In this document: positions 8,572-16,789 of the stretch, in pieces
How positions within the stretch are numbered: the first letter of the stretch is position 1
Layout of the letters: every line of letters starts with the position of its first letter
DNA from: Methylobacterium marchantiae
Lineage (GTDB): Bacteria > Pseudomonadota > Alphaproteobacteria > Rhizobiales > Beijerinckiaceae
Direction: 5' to 3'
Length of the DNA: 64,000 bases
NCBI RefSeq assembly: GCF_022179405.1
Contig: NZ_BPQT01000029.1
Coordinates: 1-64,000, forward strand
The notes under the pieces: model-generated
What the model was told of the DNA's origin: nothing
What the model saw: only the letters and a program-made list of their open reading frames with translations
Databases searched by the model: none
Program-made: the position numbers and the translations under genes

Positions 8572-10695
8572 CTACCAGAACAGCCGGGCCGAGACGATCG
8601 CCTGCAGCGGTTCGCCGATGGCGACGCCGAGATTGGTGCCGATGGAGGAGGTGTAGACCGTCTCGTCGGTGAGGTTGCGCAGGTTCAGCTGCACGGTGGC
8701 CGGCCGGCCTCCCACGCGGGTGTCGTAGGCGACGAAGGCGTCGGCCACGGCGTAGTCCGGCATCCGGAAGGTGTTGGCGGCATCCCCCGGCCGCGACCCG
8801 ACATAGCGTCCGCCGATCCCGGCCCGCAGGCGTCCATCGCCGACCTGACCGAAATCGTGGGTCAGGAACAGCGAGGCGGTGTGGGGCGCCACGTTGAGGA
8901 GCTCGTTGCCCTTCAGCGTCGGATCGGCGGTCACCACGGCGTCCGTATAGGCGTAGGTGGCGACGACGCTCCAATCCGGCGCGATCTGCCCGGCGACGTC
9001 GAGTTCGAAGCCCCGCGAGTTCACCTGTCCGGCCGTGCGGCTATAGCTGATGCCACCGATCACCTCGGTATAGAGCACATTCGATTTGGTGATGTCGTAG
9101 AGCGCCGCCGTGGCGGTGATGCCGTCGAACACCTCCGCCTTCATCCCGACCTCGTAGGCCTCTCCCTCCTCCGGCGGCAGCGCCCCGATGAAGCTCGCGA
9201 TCGACGAGTTCGGCCGGAAGGTCTGGCTGTAGGAGGAGTAGAGCGAGACGCTCGGCGTCAGCAGGTAGACGAGGCCCACGCGAGGCACGACACGCCCGCC
9301 CGACACGTCGGTGTTGGTGTTGAACGGCCTGCCCTTTCCGGCGCTCTGCGAGAAGTCCTGGTAGCGCAGGCCGCCCACGAGGATCAGGCTTTCGGTGAGT
9401 GAGATCGAATCCTGGCCGTAGACCGAGGCGGTTTCGATCCGCTCGCGCTGGTCGCTGTCCGCGAGGCTCACGGCATCGCTTTGCGGCAATTGCCCGTAGA
9501 CCGGATCGAAGATGTCGAAGCGTCTGTTGCTCGGGCCACGGATCAGCCGCGTGCGCAGCACGTCCGAGTAGTCGTAGGAGCCGCCCACCAGGAGGTCGTG
9601 CTCGACGCCGAGAAAGCTGACCTTTCCGGTCAGGTCGAGGCGGCCGGAATGGACCGAGTAGTTCGAATCCTGCGTCGCATCCGCCCGGCGCGTCACGACC
9701 CGGGTATTCGGGTCGTAGGCGGTGACGCGGGCCTGGTTGTCCTCGTAGAAATTGTGGCTGAAGGCATATCTGAAATTGGCCTTCCAGGTGTCGCTGAGGA
9801 TGCGCTCGACCTCGATCCCGGCAACGTGGCTTTCTCCGGCGGTGATGTTGTAGCGTTCGTCGAAACGCCGATCGCGTGGGGTGTTCACGGCCCTGCCGGT
9901 GCGCGGGTCGAAGATCGTGCCCCGGTCGAACGGCACCTTGTAGTGCGAGTATTCGTAGGACAGCGTCACCCGCGTATCGTCGCCCCGCCACGTGACGGAG
10001 GGCGCCAGGACCTGCTGGTTCTGGGTGCCGAAGTTCCGCCAGTACTCGGAGTTGCGATGCTGCGCGATGAGCCTGTAGGCGAGGTTGGTGCCCTCGATCG
10101 GACCGGTCTGGTCGAGCTCGAAACCGCTGCCGTTGAAGCTGGTGCCGGAGGCCTCGACGTAGCCCGCCCGCTCGAACAGCGGCTTCTTCGTCACGATGTT
10201 GATGAGGCCGCCCGGATCGAGGATGCCGTAGAGCGCCGAGGCCGGACCCTTGAGGACCTCCACCCGCTGCGTGGTGGGCATGAACGAGCGCGGCAGCGCC
10301 GTGCGCAGGCCGTCGCGCAGGATCGAGCCGTCGCGGTTGTCGCCGAAGCCCCGGCGGATGAAGGCGTCCTGGGTGCCGCCCAGGGTGTTGGCCTGGGTGA
10401 TGCCGGAGACGTTGTAGAGCGCCTCGTCGAGGGTGTGCACCGCCTGGTCCTGCAGCACCTGCTCGGTGACGACGGCCACCGATTGCGGGATCTTGATGAT
10501 CGGCGTTTCGGTGCCCATCGCCACGGAGGTCCGCACCGGCTGGTAGCCCCGCGAGATCGCCTTACCATCGCCGGTGACGGAGAGTTCGTCGAGGGCGATC
10601 ACGGGATCGCTGGCCTGCTGCGCCAGGGCGGCATCGGGCGACATCAGCAGCCGCGCGGCCGCGACGAGGCCGGCGGCCGCGAGCGTCTTCAACAT
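8572..10695 (-). CDS. TonB-dependent siderophore receptor
   Basis: An outer-membrane ferric-siderophore receptor of 707 residues. It has a signal peptide ending near ALAQQ (residues 1-27), a plug domain (about 60-180: IIKIPQSVAVVTEQVLQDQ, TLDEALYNVSGI, RGFGDNRDG, RVEVLKGPASALYGILDPGGLINIVTKKP) and a 22-strand barrel ending in the aromatic W of SARLFW. It has no N-terminal signalling extension of the FecA/FpvA type. The gene leads a two-gene unit with the PepSY membrane protein. An AT-rich upstream region with a TGAATT/AATTCA inverted repeat suggests repression by an iron regulator. Substrate unknown; the overall pattern resembles ferrichrome/ferrioxamine-type receptors. Confidence 0.93.
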   Translation of the reverse strand: MLKTLAAAGLVAAARLLMSPDAALAQQASDPVIALDELSVTGDGKAISRGYQPVRTSVAMGTETPIIKIPQSVAVVTEQVLQDQAVHTLDEALYNVSGITQANTLGGTQDAFIRRGFGDNRDGSILRDGLRTALPRSFMPTTQRVEVLKGPASALYGILDPGGLINIVTKKPLFERAGYVEASGTSFNGSGFELDQTGPIEGTNLAYRLIAQHRNSEYWRNFGTQNQQVLAPSVTWRGDDTRVTLSYEYSHYKVPFDRGTIFDPRTGRAVNTPRDRRFDERYNITAGESHVAGIEVERILSDTWKANFRYAFSHNFYEDNQARVTAYDPNTRVVTRRADATQDSNYSVHSGRLDLTGKVSFLGVEHDLLVGGSYDYSDVLRTRLIRGPSNRRFDIFDPVYGQLPQSDAVSLADSDQRERIETASVYGQDSISLTESLILVGGLRYQDFSQSAGKGRPFNTNTDVSGGRVVPRVGLVYLLTPSVSLYSSYSQTFRPNSSIASFIGALPPEEGEAYEVGMKAEVFDGITATAALYDITKSNVLYTEVIGGISYSRTAGQVNSRGFELDVAGQIAPDWSVVATYAYTDAVVTADPTLKGNELLNVAPHTASLFLTHDFGQVGDGRLRAGIGGRYVGSRPGDAANTFRMPDYAVADAFVAYDTRVGGRPATVQLNLRNLTDETVYTSSIGTNLGVAIGEPLQAIVSARLFW

Positions 10696-11010
10696 GGGAA
10701 CGAATCTCTGAAGGAATGATCGTCTGATCAGCCGATGGATGCGCGATCGGCCTTGCAGCTTCGGACTACCGACATGACTGTTGGAATGTCAATCGTCGCG
10801 AGCGCGGACACAGAGTTTCCGCTCATGAATTGTAATAATTCAAATTTCAGAACTGATATTTATTTCCTTACTGGTGATCGATCTGCGTGAATTAGAGACA
10901 ATGACGGGAAACTTGCTGCACGATCGTCGTCCTGTCACGGCAAGCCTGCCATGGGATCGATCGAGGCCTGCATCATCGCGGGCCGCCCGAGTGCGACCTC
11001 TCTTCCGCGC
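10696..11010. other. Intergenic region upstream of the siderophore receptor
   Basis: About 315 bases between the receptor start and the end of lipB. The part from 10800 to 10870 is AT-rich and holds the inverted repeat described separately. The lipB-proximal part is GC-rich. I see no supported gene; open frames here are antisense to or run into lipB. Confidence 0.6.
10826..10842. promoter_or_regulatory. Inverted repeat upstream of siderophore receptor, possible iron-responsive operator
   Basis: Perfect 6-base arms TGAATT (10826-10831) and AATTCA (10837-10842) flank GTAAT inside an AT-rich patch, 131 bases upstream of the receptor start. It resembles the size of iron-regulator sites but matches neither the 19-bp Fur box nor the TGA-N9-TCA iron-responsive operator exactly (here TGA-N11-TCA). 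The regulator is unknown. Confidence 0.45.
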
Positions 11011-11757
11011 TCAGGTCGTCTCCTCCAGGATCGTCTCTTCCAGGATCGTTTCTCCGAAGATCGCCTCGAAGGCCGCGCGCAGGGCCATGTCCACCTCCGG
11101 CAGGGTAACGATCTGGCCGAGATCGACGAGGCTCGTCACCCCGTGGCCGCTGATGCCGCAGGGGACGATGCCCGAGAAATGCGACAGGTCGGGCTCCACG
11201 TTGAGGCTGATGCCGTGGAAGCTCACCCAGCGCCGCACGCGGATGCCGATGGCGGCGATCTTGTCCTCCGCCCCCTCCCCCTTCTCCGGCCGGCGCACCC
11301 AGACGCCGACACGGTCCTCGCGCCGCTCGCCCCGGACGTTGAAGGCGCTGAGCGTGGCGATGATCCAGGCCTCGAGGGCGGAGACGTAGGCGCGCAGGTC
11401 CGGTCTGCGCCGGTTGAGATCGAGCATCACGTAGGCCACCCGCTGGCCCGGCCCATGATAGGTGTACTGCCCGCCCCGTCCCGTGGCGTGGACCGGGAAA
11501 CGGTCCGGCTCGACGAGGTCCGCCGCCTTCGCCGAGGTTCCGGCCGTGTAGAGCGGCGGGTGTTCGAGGAGCCAGACCATCTCCGGCGCGTCGCCGCCGG
11601 CGATACGCGCGGCATGCGCTTCCATCGCGGCCACGGCCTCGTCATAGGGGACGGGCGTGTCGCTGATCCGCCACAGGATCGGCCGCGTGCCGGATCGCGG
11701 CCGGAAATCGACCGTCGAGACGGAGAGCCGGTCGCTGAGGGCGGGATCGTTTACCAA
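11011..11757 (-). CDS. lipB: Lipoyl(octanoyl) transferase
   Basis: LipB moves octanoyl from acyl carrier protein to the lipoyl domains of 2-oxoacid dehydrogenases and glycine cleavage H protein. The 248-residue protein has the substrate pocket [21 protein letters not shown], the catalytic lysine in [19 protein letters not shown] and the catalytic cysteine in [14 protein letters not shown]. The C-terminus is unusual: a short in-frame 15-bp tandem repeat (11026-11055) encodes the repeated pentapeptide ETILE ([13 protein letters not shown]). It is divergent from the FliN-like gene, with 68 bases between starts. Start ATG 11757. Confidence 0.95.
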   Translation of the reverse strand: MVNDPALSDRLSVSTVDFRPRSGTRPILWRISDTPVPYDEAVAAMEAHAARIAGGDAPEMVWLLEHPPLYTAGTSAKAADLVEPDRFPVHATGRGGQYTYHGPGQRVAYVMLDLNRRRPDLRAYVSALEAWIIATLSAFNVRGERREDRVGVWVRRPEKGEGAEDKIAAIGIRVRRWVSFHGISLNVEPDLSHFSGIVPCGISGHGVTSLVDLGQIVTLPEVDMALRAAFEAIFGETILEETILEETT

Positions 11758-11825
11758 GGCTTCACCCTATTTCATGAACACTCCGCCGATGCAGGCCCTG
11801 GACGGGCCGAGGGAGTGCGTGGCGC

Positions 11826-12131
11826 GTGGCGGTTCTCGAAGACCTGAAGGTCGATCTCTCGGTGGTGCTCGGGCGCAGCCACATGCCGCTCCACATGCTG
11901 CTGCGCATGGGCCGCGGCGCCGTGATCGAGCTCGAATCCACCGAGACGGATATGGTCGAGATTCTCGCCAACGACCACCCGATCGCACGTGGCCAGATCG
12001 TGGTGACCGGAAACCGGATCTCGGTGGAGATCACCGAGCTGATCCGCAAGGCGGAGGTCGTGCGTGTTCCCGGCGTCACCATCGGTGACGGGGCCGTCCC
12101 GATCCTCGATGGGACCGTCGATCTCATCTGA
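11826..12131 (+). CDS. FliN-like SpoA (C-ring) family protein
   Basis: A 101-residue protein with a GTG start at 11826 consisting of a single SpoA/FliN domain. It begins VLEDLKVDLSVVLGRSHMPLHMLLRMGRGAVIEL and continues VEILANDHPIARGQIVVTGNRISVEITEL, the pattern of flagellar motor switch FliN and type III secretion C-ring proteins. No other flagellar gene is nearby, so it may be a second FliN or a stand-alone relative. FliN proteins normally sit at the cytoplasmic face of the flagellar base and take part in torque and direction switching. Confidence 0.82.
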   Translation: MAVLEDLKVDLSVVLGRSHMPLHMLLRMGRGAVIELESTETDMVEILANDHPIARGQIVVTGNRISVEITELIRKAEVVRVPGVTIGDGAVPILDGTVDLI

Positions 12132-12244
12132 GTCGCATGACGGCGCTTGTCGCGGCGGAATCGATCTGTTATCCGCTGCGCCGCGCCACACGAAACGCCC
12201 GCACCGCCCTCCGGCGGACATCGCGGCGTCCGGGTGGCACCGAT

Positions 12245-12329
12245 GCGGCCATGGCGGAATTGGTAGACGCGCTAGCTTGAGGTGCTAGTCCTGCAAGGGG
12301 TGGAGGTTCGAGTCCTCTTGGCCGCACCA
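12245..12329 (+). tRNA. tRNA-Leu (GAG anticodon)
   Basis: An 85-base class II tRNA including an encoded CCA (12327-12329). The acceptor arms GCGGCCA and TGGCCGC pair, the D-loop region has AATTGGTAGAC, the anticodon loop CTTGAGG gives GAG, a long variable arm follows, and the T arm is GAGGTTCGAGTCCTC. It reads CUC/CUU leucine codons. Confidence 0.96.
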
Positions 12330-12464
12330 ACTCGTTCGAGTTGATGTACCCCGAAGCGTCTGATCCCGATGAAAGCCAAAGGGCCGCACGGGATCGTCGG
12401 TCGACACAGCCTGCACATCGTCGTGGCGACCCGATCGGTTTCGAGCCGGTGATCCCGCTCGAAT

Positions 12465-13091
12465 TCATGCCGATGGTCCCGAAGGCCAGGCCAGCATGGC
12501 GTTCGCCGCGACGCGCAGCAGCTTTTCGCGGGATGCGCCGTCGCGCGCCAGGGTCGACAGTCCCTGGATCATCGCCATCACGAAGCCGGCGAGCGCCTCG
12601 GCATCGGTCCCGCCGGGCAGTTCTCCTTCCGTCTTCCCTCTCGCGATCCGCTTGGCGAGCCGGGCCTCGATCCCGCCGCGCAGGGCGGCGAGCTCCGCCT
12701 GCACGTCGGCGGCCTCGGCCGAACAGCTGATCGCGCCGGAGGCCAGCAGGCAACCCGGCGGGGTTTGCGTGCCGGTGAAGGCGATGGCGGATCCTTCGAG
12801 CAGCTGCCGAGCCGCTTCCCGGGCCGTCCCGGCACCCTCGATGATCGTCTCCGCCGTCACGGGACCCGACAGGTAGCGATGCACCGCTGCCAGGAACAGC
12901 CGTCGCTTGTCGCCGAAGGCCGCGTAGATGCTTGGCGGCGTCACCCCCATCGCCGCGGTCAGGTCGCTGAGCGAGGTGGATTCGTAGCCGTGCCGCCAGA
13001 ACAGCAGCATCGCCTGTTCCAGAGCGGCATCGCGGTCGAACGAGAGGGGGCGGCCGGTCTTTCGCGGCAGCTTCGGCAGAGCATCTTCCAT
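12465..13091 (-). CDS. TetR/AcrR family transcriptional regulator
   Basis: A 208-residue repressor. The N-terminal helix-turn-helix (residues 18-65: DAALEQAMLLFWRHGYESTSLSDLTAAMGVTPPSIYAAFGDK) is typical TetR. The C-terminal ligand domain resembles regulators with the TetR_C_16/YcdC-like pattern (CLLASGAI). ATG at 13091 chosen because the longer open frame is antisense to the aldo/keto reductase. It is transcribed divergently from that reductase, with 78 bases between starts containing repeated operator-like elements, so it probably represses both itself and the reductase in response to an aldehyde-like effector. The effector is unknown. Confidence 0.9.
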   Translation of the reverse strand: MEDALPKLPRKTGRPLSFDRDAALEQAMLLFWRHGYESTSLSDLTAAMGVTPPSIYAAFGDKRRLFLAAVHRYLSGPVTAETIIEGAGTAREAARQLLEGSAIAFTGTQTPPGCLLASGAISCSAEAADVQAELAALRGGIEARLAKRIARGKTEGELPGGTDAEALAGFVMAMIQGLSTLARDGASREKLLRVAANAMLAWPSGPSA

Positions 13092-13094
13092 AGT

Positions 13095-13161
13095 GATCAA
13101 TATGAAACAATCGACGCAGCGGGACAATCGCTGTACTCGTTCCATATCGATCATTATGAAA
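13095..13161. promoter_or_regulatory. Operator-like repeats between TetR and aldo/keto reductase genes
   Basis: GATCAATATGAAA (13095-13107) recurs as GATCATTATGAAA (13149-13161), matching at 12 of 13 positions. Just before the second copy, TTCCATATCGATC (13140-13152) is an imperfect reverse complement of the same element. The elements sit next to both start codons in an otherwise GC-rich region, as expected for TetR binding sites overlapping both promoters. Confidence 0.6.
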
Positions 13162-13169
13162 GATCTGCC

Positions 13170-14285
13170 ATGCCGTTGACCGATTACCGTACTCTGGGCC
13201 GTTCCGGCCTCGCCGTCAGTCCCCTCGCCCTCGGCACGATGACCTTCGGGACGGCGCGGTGGGGCTCGGGCGAGGCGGAGTCGCGCGCGGTGTTCGACGC
13301 CTATGTCGAGGCCGGCGGCAATTTCATCGACACCGCCGACGTCTATTCGGGCGGCCGCAGCGAGGAGATGCTCGGCGGGTTCATCGCCGAGCGCGCCTTG
13401 CGCGAGCGCCTCGTGGTGGCGACCAAGGCCGGCTTCGCGACGGGATCGGGGCCGCATGCCGGCGGCAACGGCGCCAAGCACCTCCATGCCGCCCTGCACG
13501 GATCGCTGACGCGCCTGCGCACGGACCATGTCGACCTGTTCTGGCTCCATGTCTGGGATGCGGTGACGCCCGCCGAGGAGGTGCTGGAGACGATGTCCGC
13601 CCTCGTCCGTTCGGGCAAGATTCGCTACTGGGGCGTGTCGAACGCGCCGGCTTGGTACGCCGCCAAGCTCGCGACGCTCGCCGCCTGCCGTGGATCGCCC
13701 GGGCCGATCGCGCTCCAGTATTTCTATTCGCTGGTGAACCGGGACATCGAGGACGAGCACGTGCCCCTCGCCGCCGATTCCGGTATGGGCCTCGTGCCCT
13801 GGAGCCCCCTCGCCTACGGCCTGCTGACCGGCAAGTACGAGCGGGCGAGCGTGGAAGCCGCCGCCCCACGGGCCGGAGGATTGCCGCGCGATGCGGCCGA
13901 TCCCGGTGCGGAGCGGCCGGCCGACGACAAGCGTCTCGACGGGGCAAATCCCTTCGGCGACAGCCTGTTCACCGAGCGGAACTGGCGGATCGTCGCGCTG
14001 CTCCGCCGGATCGCCGACGAAGCGGGGCAATCGCCCGTCCGTATCGCTCTCGCCTGGGTGATGGGCCGGCGCGGCATCGCTTCGACACTGATGGGCGTGA
14101 GCCGGGCCGAGCAGGTCGCCGACAACGTCGCCGCCCTCGACGTCACCCTGTCGGCCGAGCATCGCAGCCTGCTCGATGCCGCGAGCGCGCCGGCCGACCC
14201 GCGGATGCTCTATGGCCTGTTCACGCCGGCCATGCGCCGGCAGGTGGTGTTCGGAGGCTCGCCGGTCCGGGGCTGGACCGACTGA
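13170..14285 (+). CDS. Aldo/keto reductase (NADP-dependent)
   Basis: A 371-residue soluble oxidoreductase of the AKR superfamily. It has the start YRTLGRSGLAVSPLALGTMTFG, catalytic Asp and Tyr in FIDTADVYSGGRSE, Lys in VVATKAGFATG, His in DLFWLHVWD, and the C-terminal NADP-binding segment RIALAWVMGRRGIASTLMGVSRAEQV. Such proteins reduce aldehydes and ketones. Start ATG 13170, right after the operator region shared with the divergent TetR gene. The pair looks like an inducible carbonyl-detoxification unit. It ends 12 bases from the convergent PRC-barrel gene. Confidence 0.92.
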   Translation: MPLTDYRTLGRSGLAVSPLALGTMTFGTARWGSGEAESRAVFDAYVEAGGNFIDTADVYSGGRSEEMLGGFIAERALRERLVVATKAGFATGSGPHAGGNGAKHLHAALHGSLTRLRTDHVDLFWLHVWDAVTPAEEVLETMSALVRSGKIRYWGVSNAPAWYAAKLATLAACRGSPGPIALQYFYSLVNRDIEDEHVPLAADSGMGLVPWSPLAYGLLTGKYERASVEAAAPRAGGLPRDAADPGAERPADDKRLDGANPFGDSLFTERNWRIVALLRRIADEAGQSPVRIALAWVMGRRGIASTLMGVSRAEQVADNVAALDVTLSAEHRSLLDAASAPADPRMLYGLFTPAMRRQVVFGGSPVRGWTD

Positions 14286-14297
14286 GCCTGTTGGGTC

Positions 14298-14912
14298 TCA
14301 CGGCGCCTTCTGCGTCGGGTAGGCGAAGGTCGGTGCGGCTTGCAACTCGGCCTTGGTCTGGCGGATCTCCGCCTCGATCGGCTCGCCGATCTGGATCGTC
14401 GCCCGGCCCTTCGTGGCATCGGTCGTCGCGGCTGCGCCCGCCGGGCCGGTGGCTTGTTCGGTGTCGCCGGTGGTCTCCGCGTTGAGGACGGCGTTGCCGG
14501 ATCTGGCGCCAGGCATGGTCTCCGGCGTCACCTTGGCCGCCTGGGCCTCGGAGGGAGCATCCTTCGGCTTGACGATGGAGGGATCGGGCGCCTGCCCCGC
14601 CTTCGCGTCGGTGTTCCAGGTCATCTGGTCGAACGCCACCGCGATCCGCTTGCCGCCGACACCGAGGAACCCGCCGACATCGATCACGACGGCCTGGATG
14701 CGGCCGCTGCCATCCACCACCACATCCTCGATCGTGCCGACCTTGACGTGGTCCTGCCCGACCACGCGCAGGCCGATGATCCTGGAAGCCTTGACGCTGC
14801 CGAGCGGAGCCTGGGTGAGGAACGGAGATTTCCCGCTCCGGACATCCTGCGCGAGGGCCGGTGCCGCCGAGACGGCGAGGATGAGCGCGAAGGTACGGGC
14901 GAGTGCCGGCAT
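14298..14912 (-). CDS. Secreted PRC-barrel domain protein
   Basis: A 204-residue protein with a Sec signal peptide (residues 1-21, cleavage near ALAQD). A PRC-barrel follows at about 40-100 (SVKASRIIGLRVVGQDHVKVGTIEDVVVDGSGRIQAVVIDVGGFLGVGGKRIAVAFDQM), then a low-complexity Ala/Thr/Gly tail. PRC-barrels occur in RimM and photosynthetic reaction-centre H subunits. Exported versions are common in Hyphomicrobiales, with unknown role. It is monocistronic and convergent with the aldo/keto reductase gene. Confidence 0.82.
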   Translation of the reverse strand: MPALARTFALILAVSAAPALAQDVRSGKSPFLTQAPLGSVKASRIIGLRVVGQDHVKVGTIEDVVVDGSGRIQAVVIDVGGFLGVGGKRIAVAFDQMTWNTDAKAGQAPDPSIVKPKDAPSEAQAAKVTPETMPGARSGNAVLNAETTGDTEQATGPAGAAATTDATKGRATIQIGEPIEAEIRQTKAELQAAPTFAYPTQKAP

Positions 14913-15023
14913 GTCGGGTCTTTCAATCGATCGGGTGCGATCTACCGGACTTCAACACGTGCGAGCGGGCCCTGGTTCATACCGGACGCTTCTCCCCGCC
15001 GTTCCCCCGATCGATGCGGCCTC

Positions 15024-15704
15024 TCAAGGGCCCGGGCGGAACACCCGCGCGACGGCGGCACGCTCCGGCAGGGCGGCGCGGATATCCGGCCAGGATGTGC
15101 GCAGGACGGTGTAGGCGGCCTGGAACGAGAACATGACCGCGATCAGGTCCAGCGCGTATTCCGGCCAGCGGACCGGGGCGAGATGGGCGAAGACGCTGAG
15201 GCCCGAGGTGAGCAGGTCGGCGACGGCGTCGTTGCGCGCATTCAGCCACGTCGCCTTGATCAGAGGATTCTCGTCGTCGCGGAAGCGCACCAGCGCGGCC
15301 ATCGCGAGGCAGGAGACGGCGGTGGCGACGCCGTTCGACGTGACGACCTCCTCCATGCTCTCGACCGTGGAATTCTGTACTTCCGTCCAGAAATCGATCA
15401 GGCCGTCGATCCCGGTGGCGGCGAGGAGGCCGCCGATGACGAGGGCCGACAGGCTCTCGATCCTGACCCCGCGCCTGAACACCGATGCGGCGACCACGTT
15501 CAGCGCGATGTCGTATCCGAACCCGCTCGCATCCTTGATCAGGTCGGCGGAGCCGATCAGATGCGCCCAGAGCGCCTCGCCGAGCGCGAAGGCCAGGGTG
15601 CCGGCCGCGACGACCCAGACCGTGCGCCGATAGCCGGCCGCGGCGCTGACCTCGCCCGCCGGCGCGGATACCGTCCGGGCCTGCGATGTATCGTGATGAT
15701 TCAT
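15024..15704 (-). CDS. Shortened CDF-like membrane protein without cytoplasmic domain
   Basis: A 226-residue membrane protein, with about six segments from residue 25 to 215, that resembles the membrane half of cation diffusion facilitators (GSADLIKDASGFGYDIALN in place of TM2, KATWLNARNDAVADLLTSG in place of TM5). It ends without the C-terminal cytoplasmic domain. The metal ligands are altered: the TM2 His of DAxHxxxD reads Gly (DASGFGYD), and TM5 has Asn/Asp instead of HxxxD. It may carry another substrate or be regulatory. No frameshift is seen and the frame has normal codon use, so it appears a genuine short family member. Confidence 0.7.
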   Translation of the reverse strand: MNHHDTSQARTVSAPAGEVSAAAGYRRTVWVVAAGTLAFALGEALWAHLIGSADLIKDASGFGYDIALNVVAASVFRRGVRIESLSALVIGGLLAATGIDGLIDFWTEVQNSTVESMEEVVTSNGVATAVSCLAMAALVRFRDDENPLIKATWLNARNDAVADLLTSGLSVFAHLAPVRWPEYALDLIAVMFSFQAAYTVLRTSWPDIRAALPERAAVARVFRPGP

Positions 15705-15821
15705 CGAAGACGTCTCGGCGGCGATGAATGCTGTCGCCGTGAGCGTTACCAGACCGGTGGGTCGGGGCCGAAATGAGGTGGCCCGGCATAGTCAAGGCGG
15801 CGCAGACACCGCCCCGACGCC

Positions 15822-16013
15822 TCAGTTGCTGCGCGCCGGCTGCGGCTCGATCTCGGCCTTCTCGGCCAGGGCGACGCCGATCTCGAACAGCAGGAGGTCA
15901 ATCAGCTGACGCATGACCGACGTGCCCGATGCCTCGATGACGCCCCGAGCCGCGATGCAATACTCCGCCAATTTGTCGAGACTCTCGTCCCGGTCGATGA
16001 CCGATGCGTACAT
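15822..16013 (-). CDS. Small hypothetical protein downstream of the LuxI synthase (63 aa)
   Basis: A 63-residue, mainly helical protein: MYASVIDRDESLDKLAEYC, then IAARGVIEASGTSVMRQLIDLLLFEIGVALAEKAEIEPQPARSN. It starts 80 bases after the LuxI-type synthase stop on the same strand, so the two are probably co-transcribed. A single amphipathic, partly hydrophobic helix spans about residues 30-52. I do not recognise a family. Its place suggests a role linked to acyl-homoserine-lactone signalling, but that is inference. Confidence 0.62.
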   Translation of the reverse strand: MYASVIDRDESLDKLAEYCIAARGVIEASGTSVMRQLIDLLLFEIGVALAEKAEIEPQPARSN

Positions 16014-16093
16014 GATGTCAGCCCCTTCAATATCATGGTGCCGAAGATCTTTGTCTTCGTGGCAGTTCGAGATGGCCGTCGAGCGGCCCCGGA

Positions 16094-16720
16094 TCAGGCG
16101 GCGAGATACGCGTAGGACGATGGCGCGAGCACCGAGTCGGAATTGCCACGGATGCTGCGCAGCCGCGCCAGGGTGCGTTCGTCGAACTCCGCGGTCGCCG
16201 CGATGATGTCCTCGCCGCTGATCGCGTGGGGCAGGCCGAGCGGGCGGGCGCGGAAGTGGAGCTGCACCACGTGCAGCAGGTAGAGCGTCGGCATCTGCAG
16301 CACGAGCCGGTTCACGCCGTGGCTCATTCCCCATTCGACGATGCCGGTGAGGAGCGCGATGGAGATCGGGTTCACCACCTTGCCCCGGGCGCGGTGCGAG
16401 CGCGCCACGGCCTGGCGCGTCCATTCCCAGGTCTCGCTGCCGCGCGGAAGATCGCCTTCGCAAAGCTGAGGCATGATGTCCGACAGAAGATGCGGCCGTG
16501 TCGTCGGGAGAAGCCGGCTATAGCCGATGACCTTGCTCTCCTCGATCGCCAGGAAATGGATGGCGTGCTGGGTATCGAACTGATCGATCTCGCGTCCATC
16601 CGGCTTGGCGAGGTCGGACCACCCCTTCTCCGTCACGAAGACGTCGTGACGGAGACGCCAAGCTTGTTCCATCTCGTCGCGATACTTGGCCTCGTTGGCG
16701 GGAGTGATAATGTGGATCAT
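16094..16720 (-). CDS. LuxI-family acyl-homoserine-lactone synthase
   Basis: A 208-residue autoinducer synthase that would join an acyl chain to SAM and release an N-acyl-homoserine lactone. All eight residues invariant in LuxI proteins are present: R24, F28, W34, D46, D49, R69, E99 and R102 (RLRHDVFVTEKGW, EIDQFDTQ, IGYSRLLPT, ETWEWTR). The acyl-chain specificity cannot be read from sequence. No LuxR-type receptor gene lies within the window on either side. A perfect lux-box-like palindrome sits 53 bases upstream of the start, so expression is probably autoinduced. Likely operon with the 63-aa gene downstream. Confidence 0.94.
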   Translation of the reverse strand: MIHIITPANEAKYRDEMEQAWRLRHDVFVTEKGWSDLAKPDGREIDQFDTQHAIHFLAIEESKVIGYSRLLPTTRPHLLSDIMPQLCEGDLPRGSETWEWTRQAVARSHRARGKVVNPISIALLTGIVEWGMSHGVNRLVLQMPTLYLLHVVQLHFRARPLGLPHAISGEDIIAATAEFDERTLARLRSIRGNSDSVLAPSSYAYLAA

Positions 16721-16773
16721 GCCGGTCTCTCCGTCTCCGGCTTATCCTTGGCAGCGCCCGACACGCTTGCGTA

Positions 16774-16789
16774 CTACGGGAAACCGTAG
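16774..16789. promoter_or_regulatory. Lux-box-like palindrome upstream of the LuxI gene
   Basis: A perfect inverted repeat CTACGG-GAAA-CCGTAG, extended by partial symmetry outside, ends 53 bases upstream of the synthase start codon. Size, CT...AG ends and position match sites bound by LuxR-type receptors in front of luxI genes. It is 257 bases from livH on the other side, so regulation of luxI is the more likely role. Confidence 0.68.
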
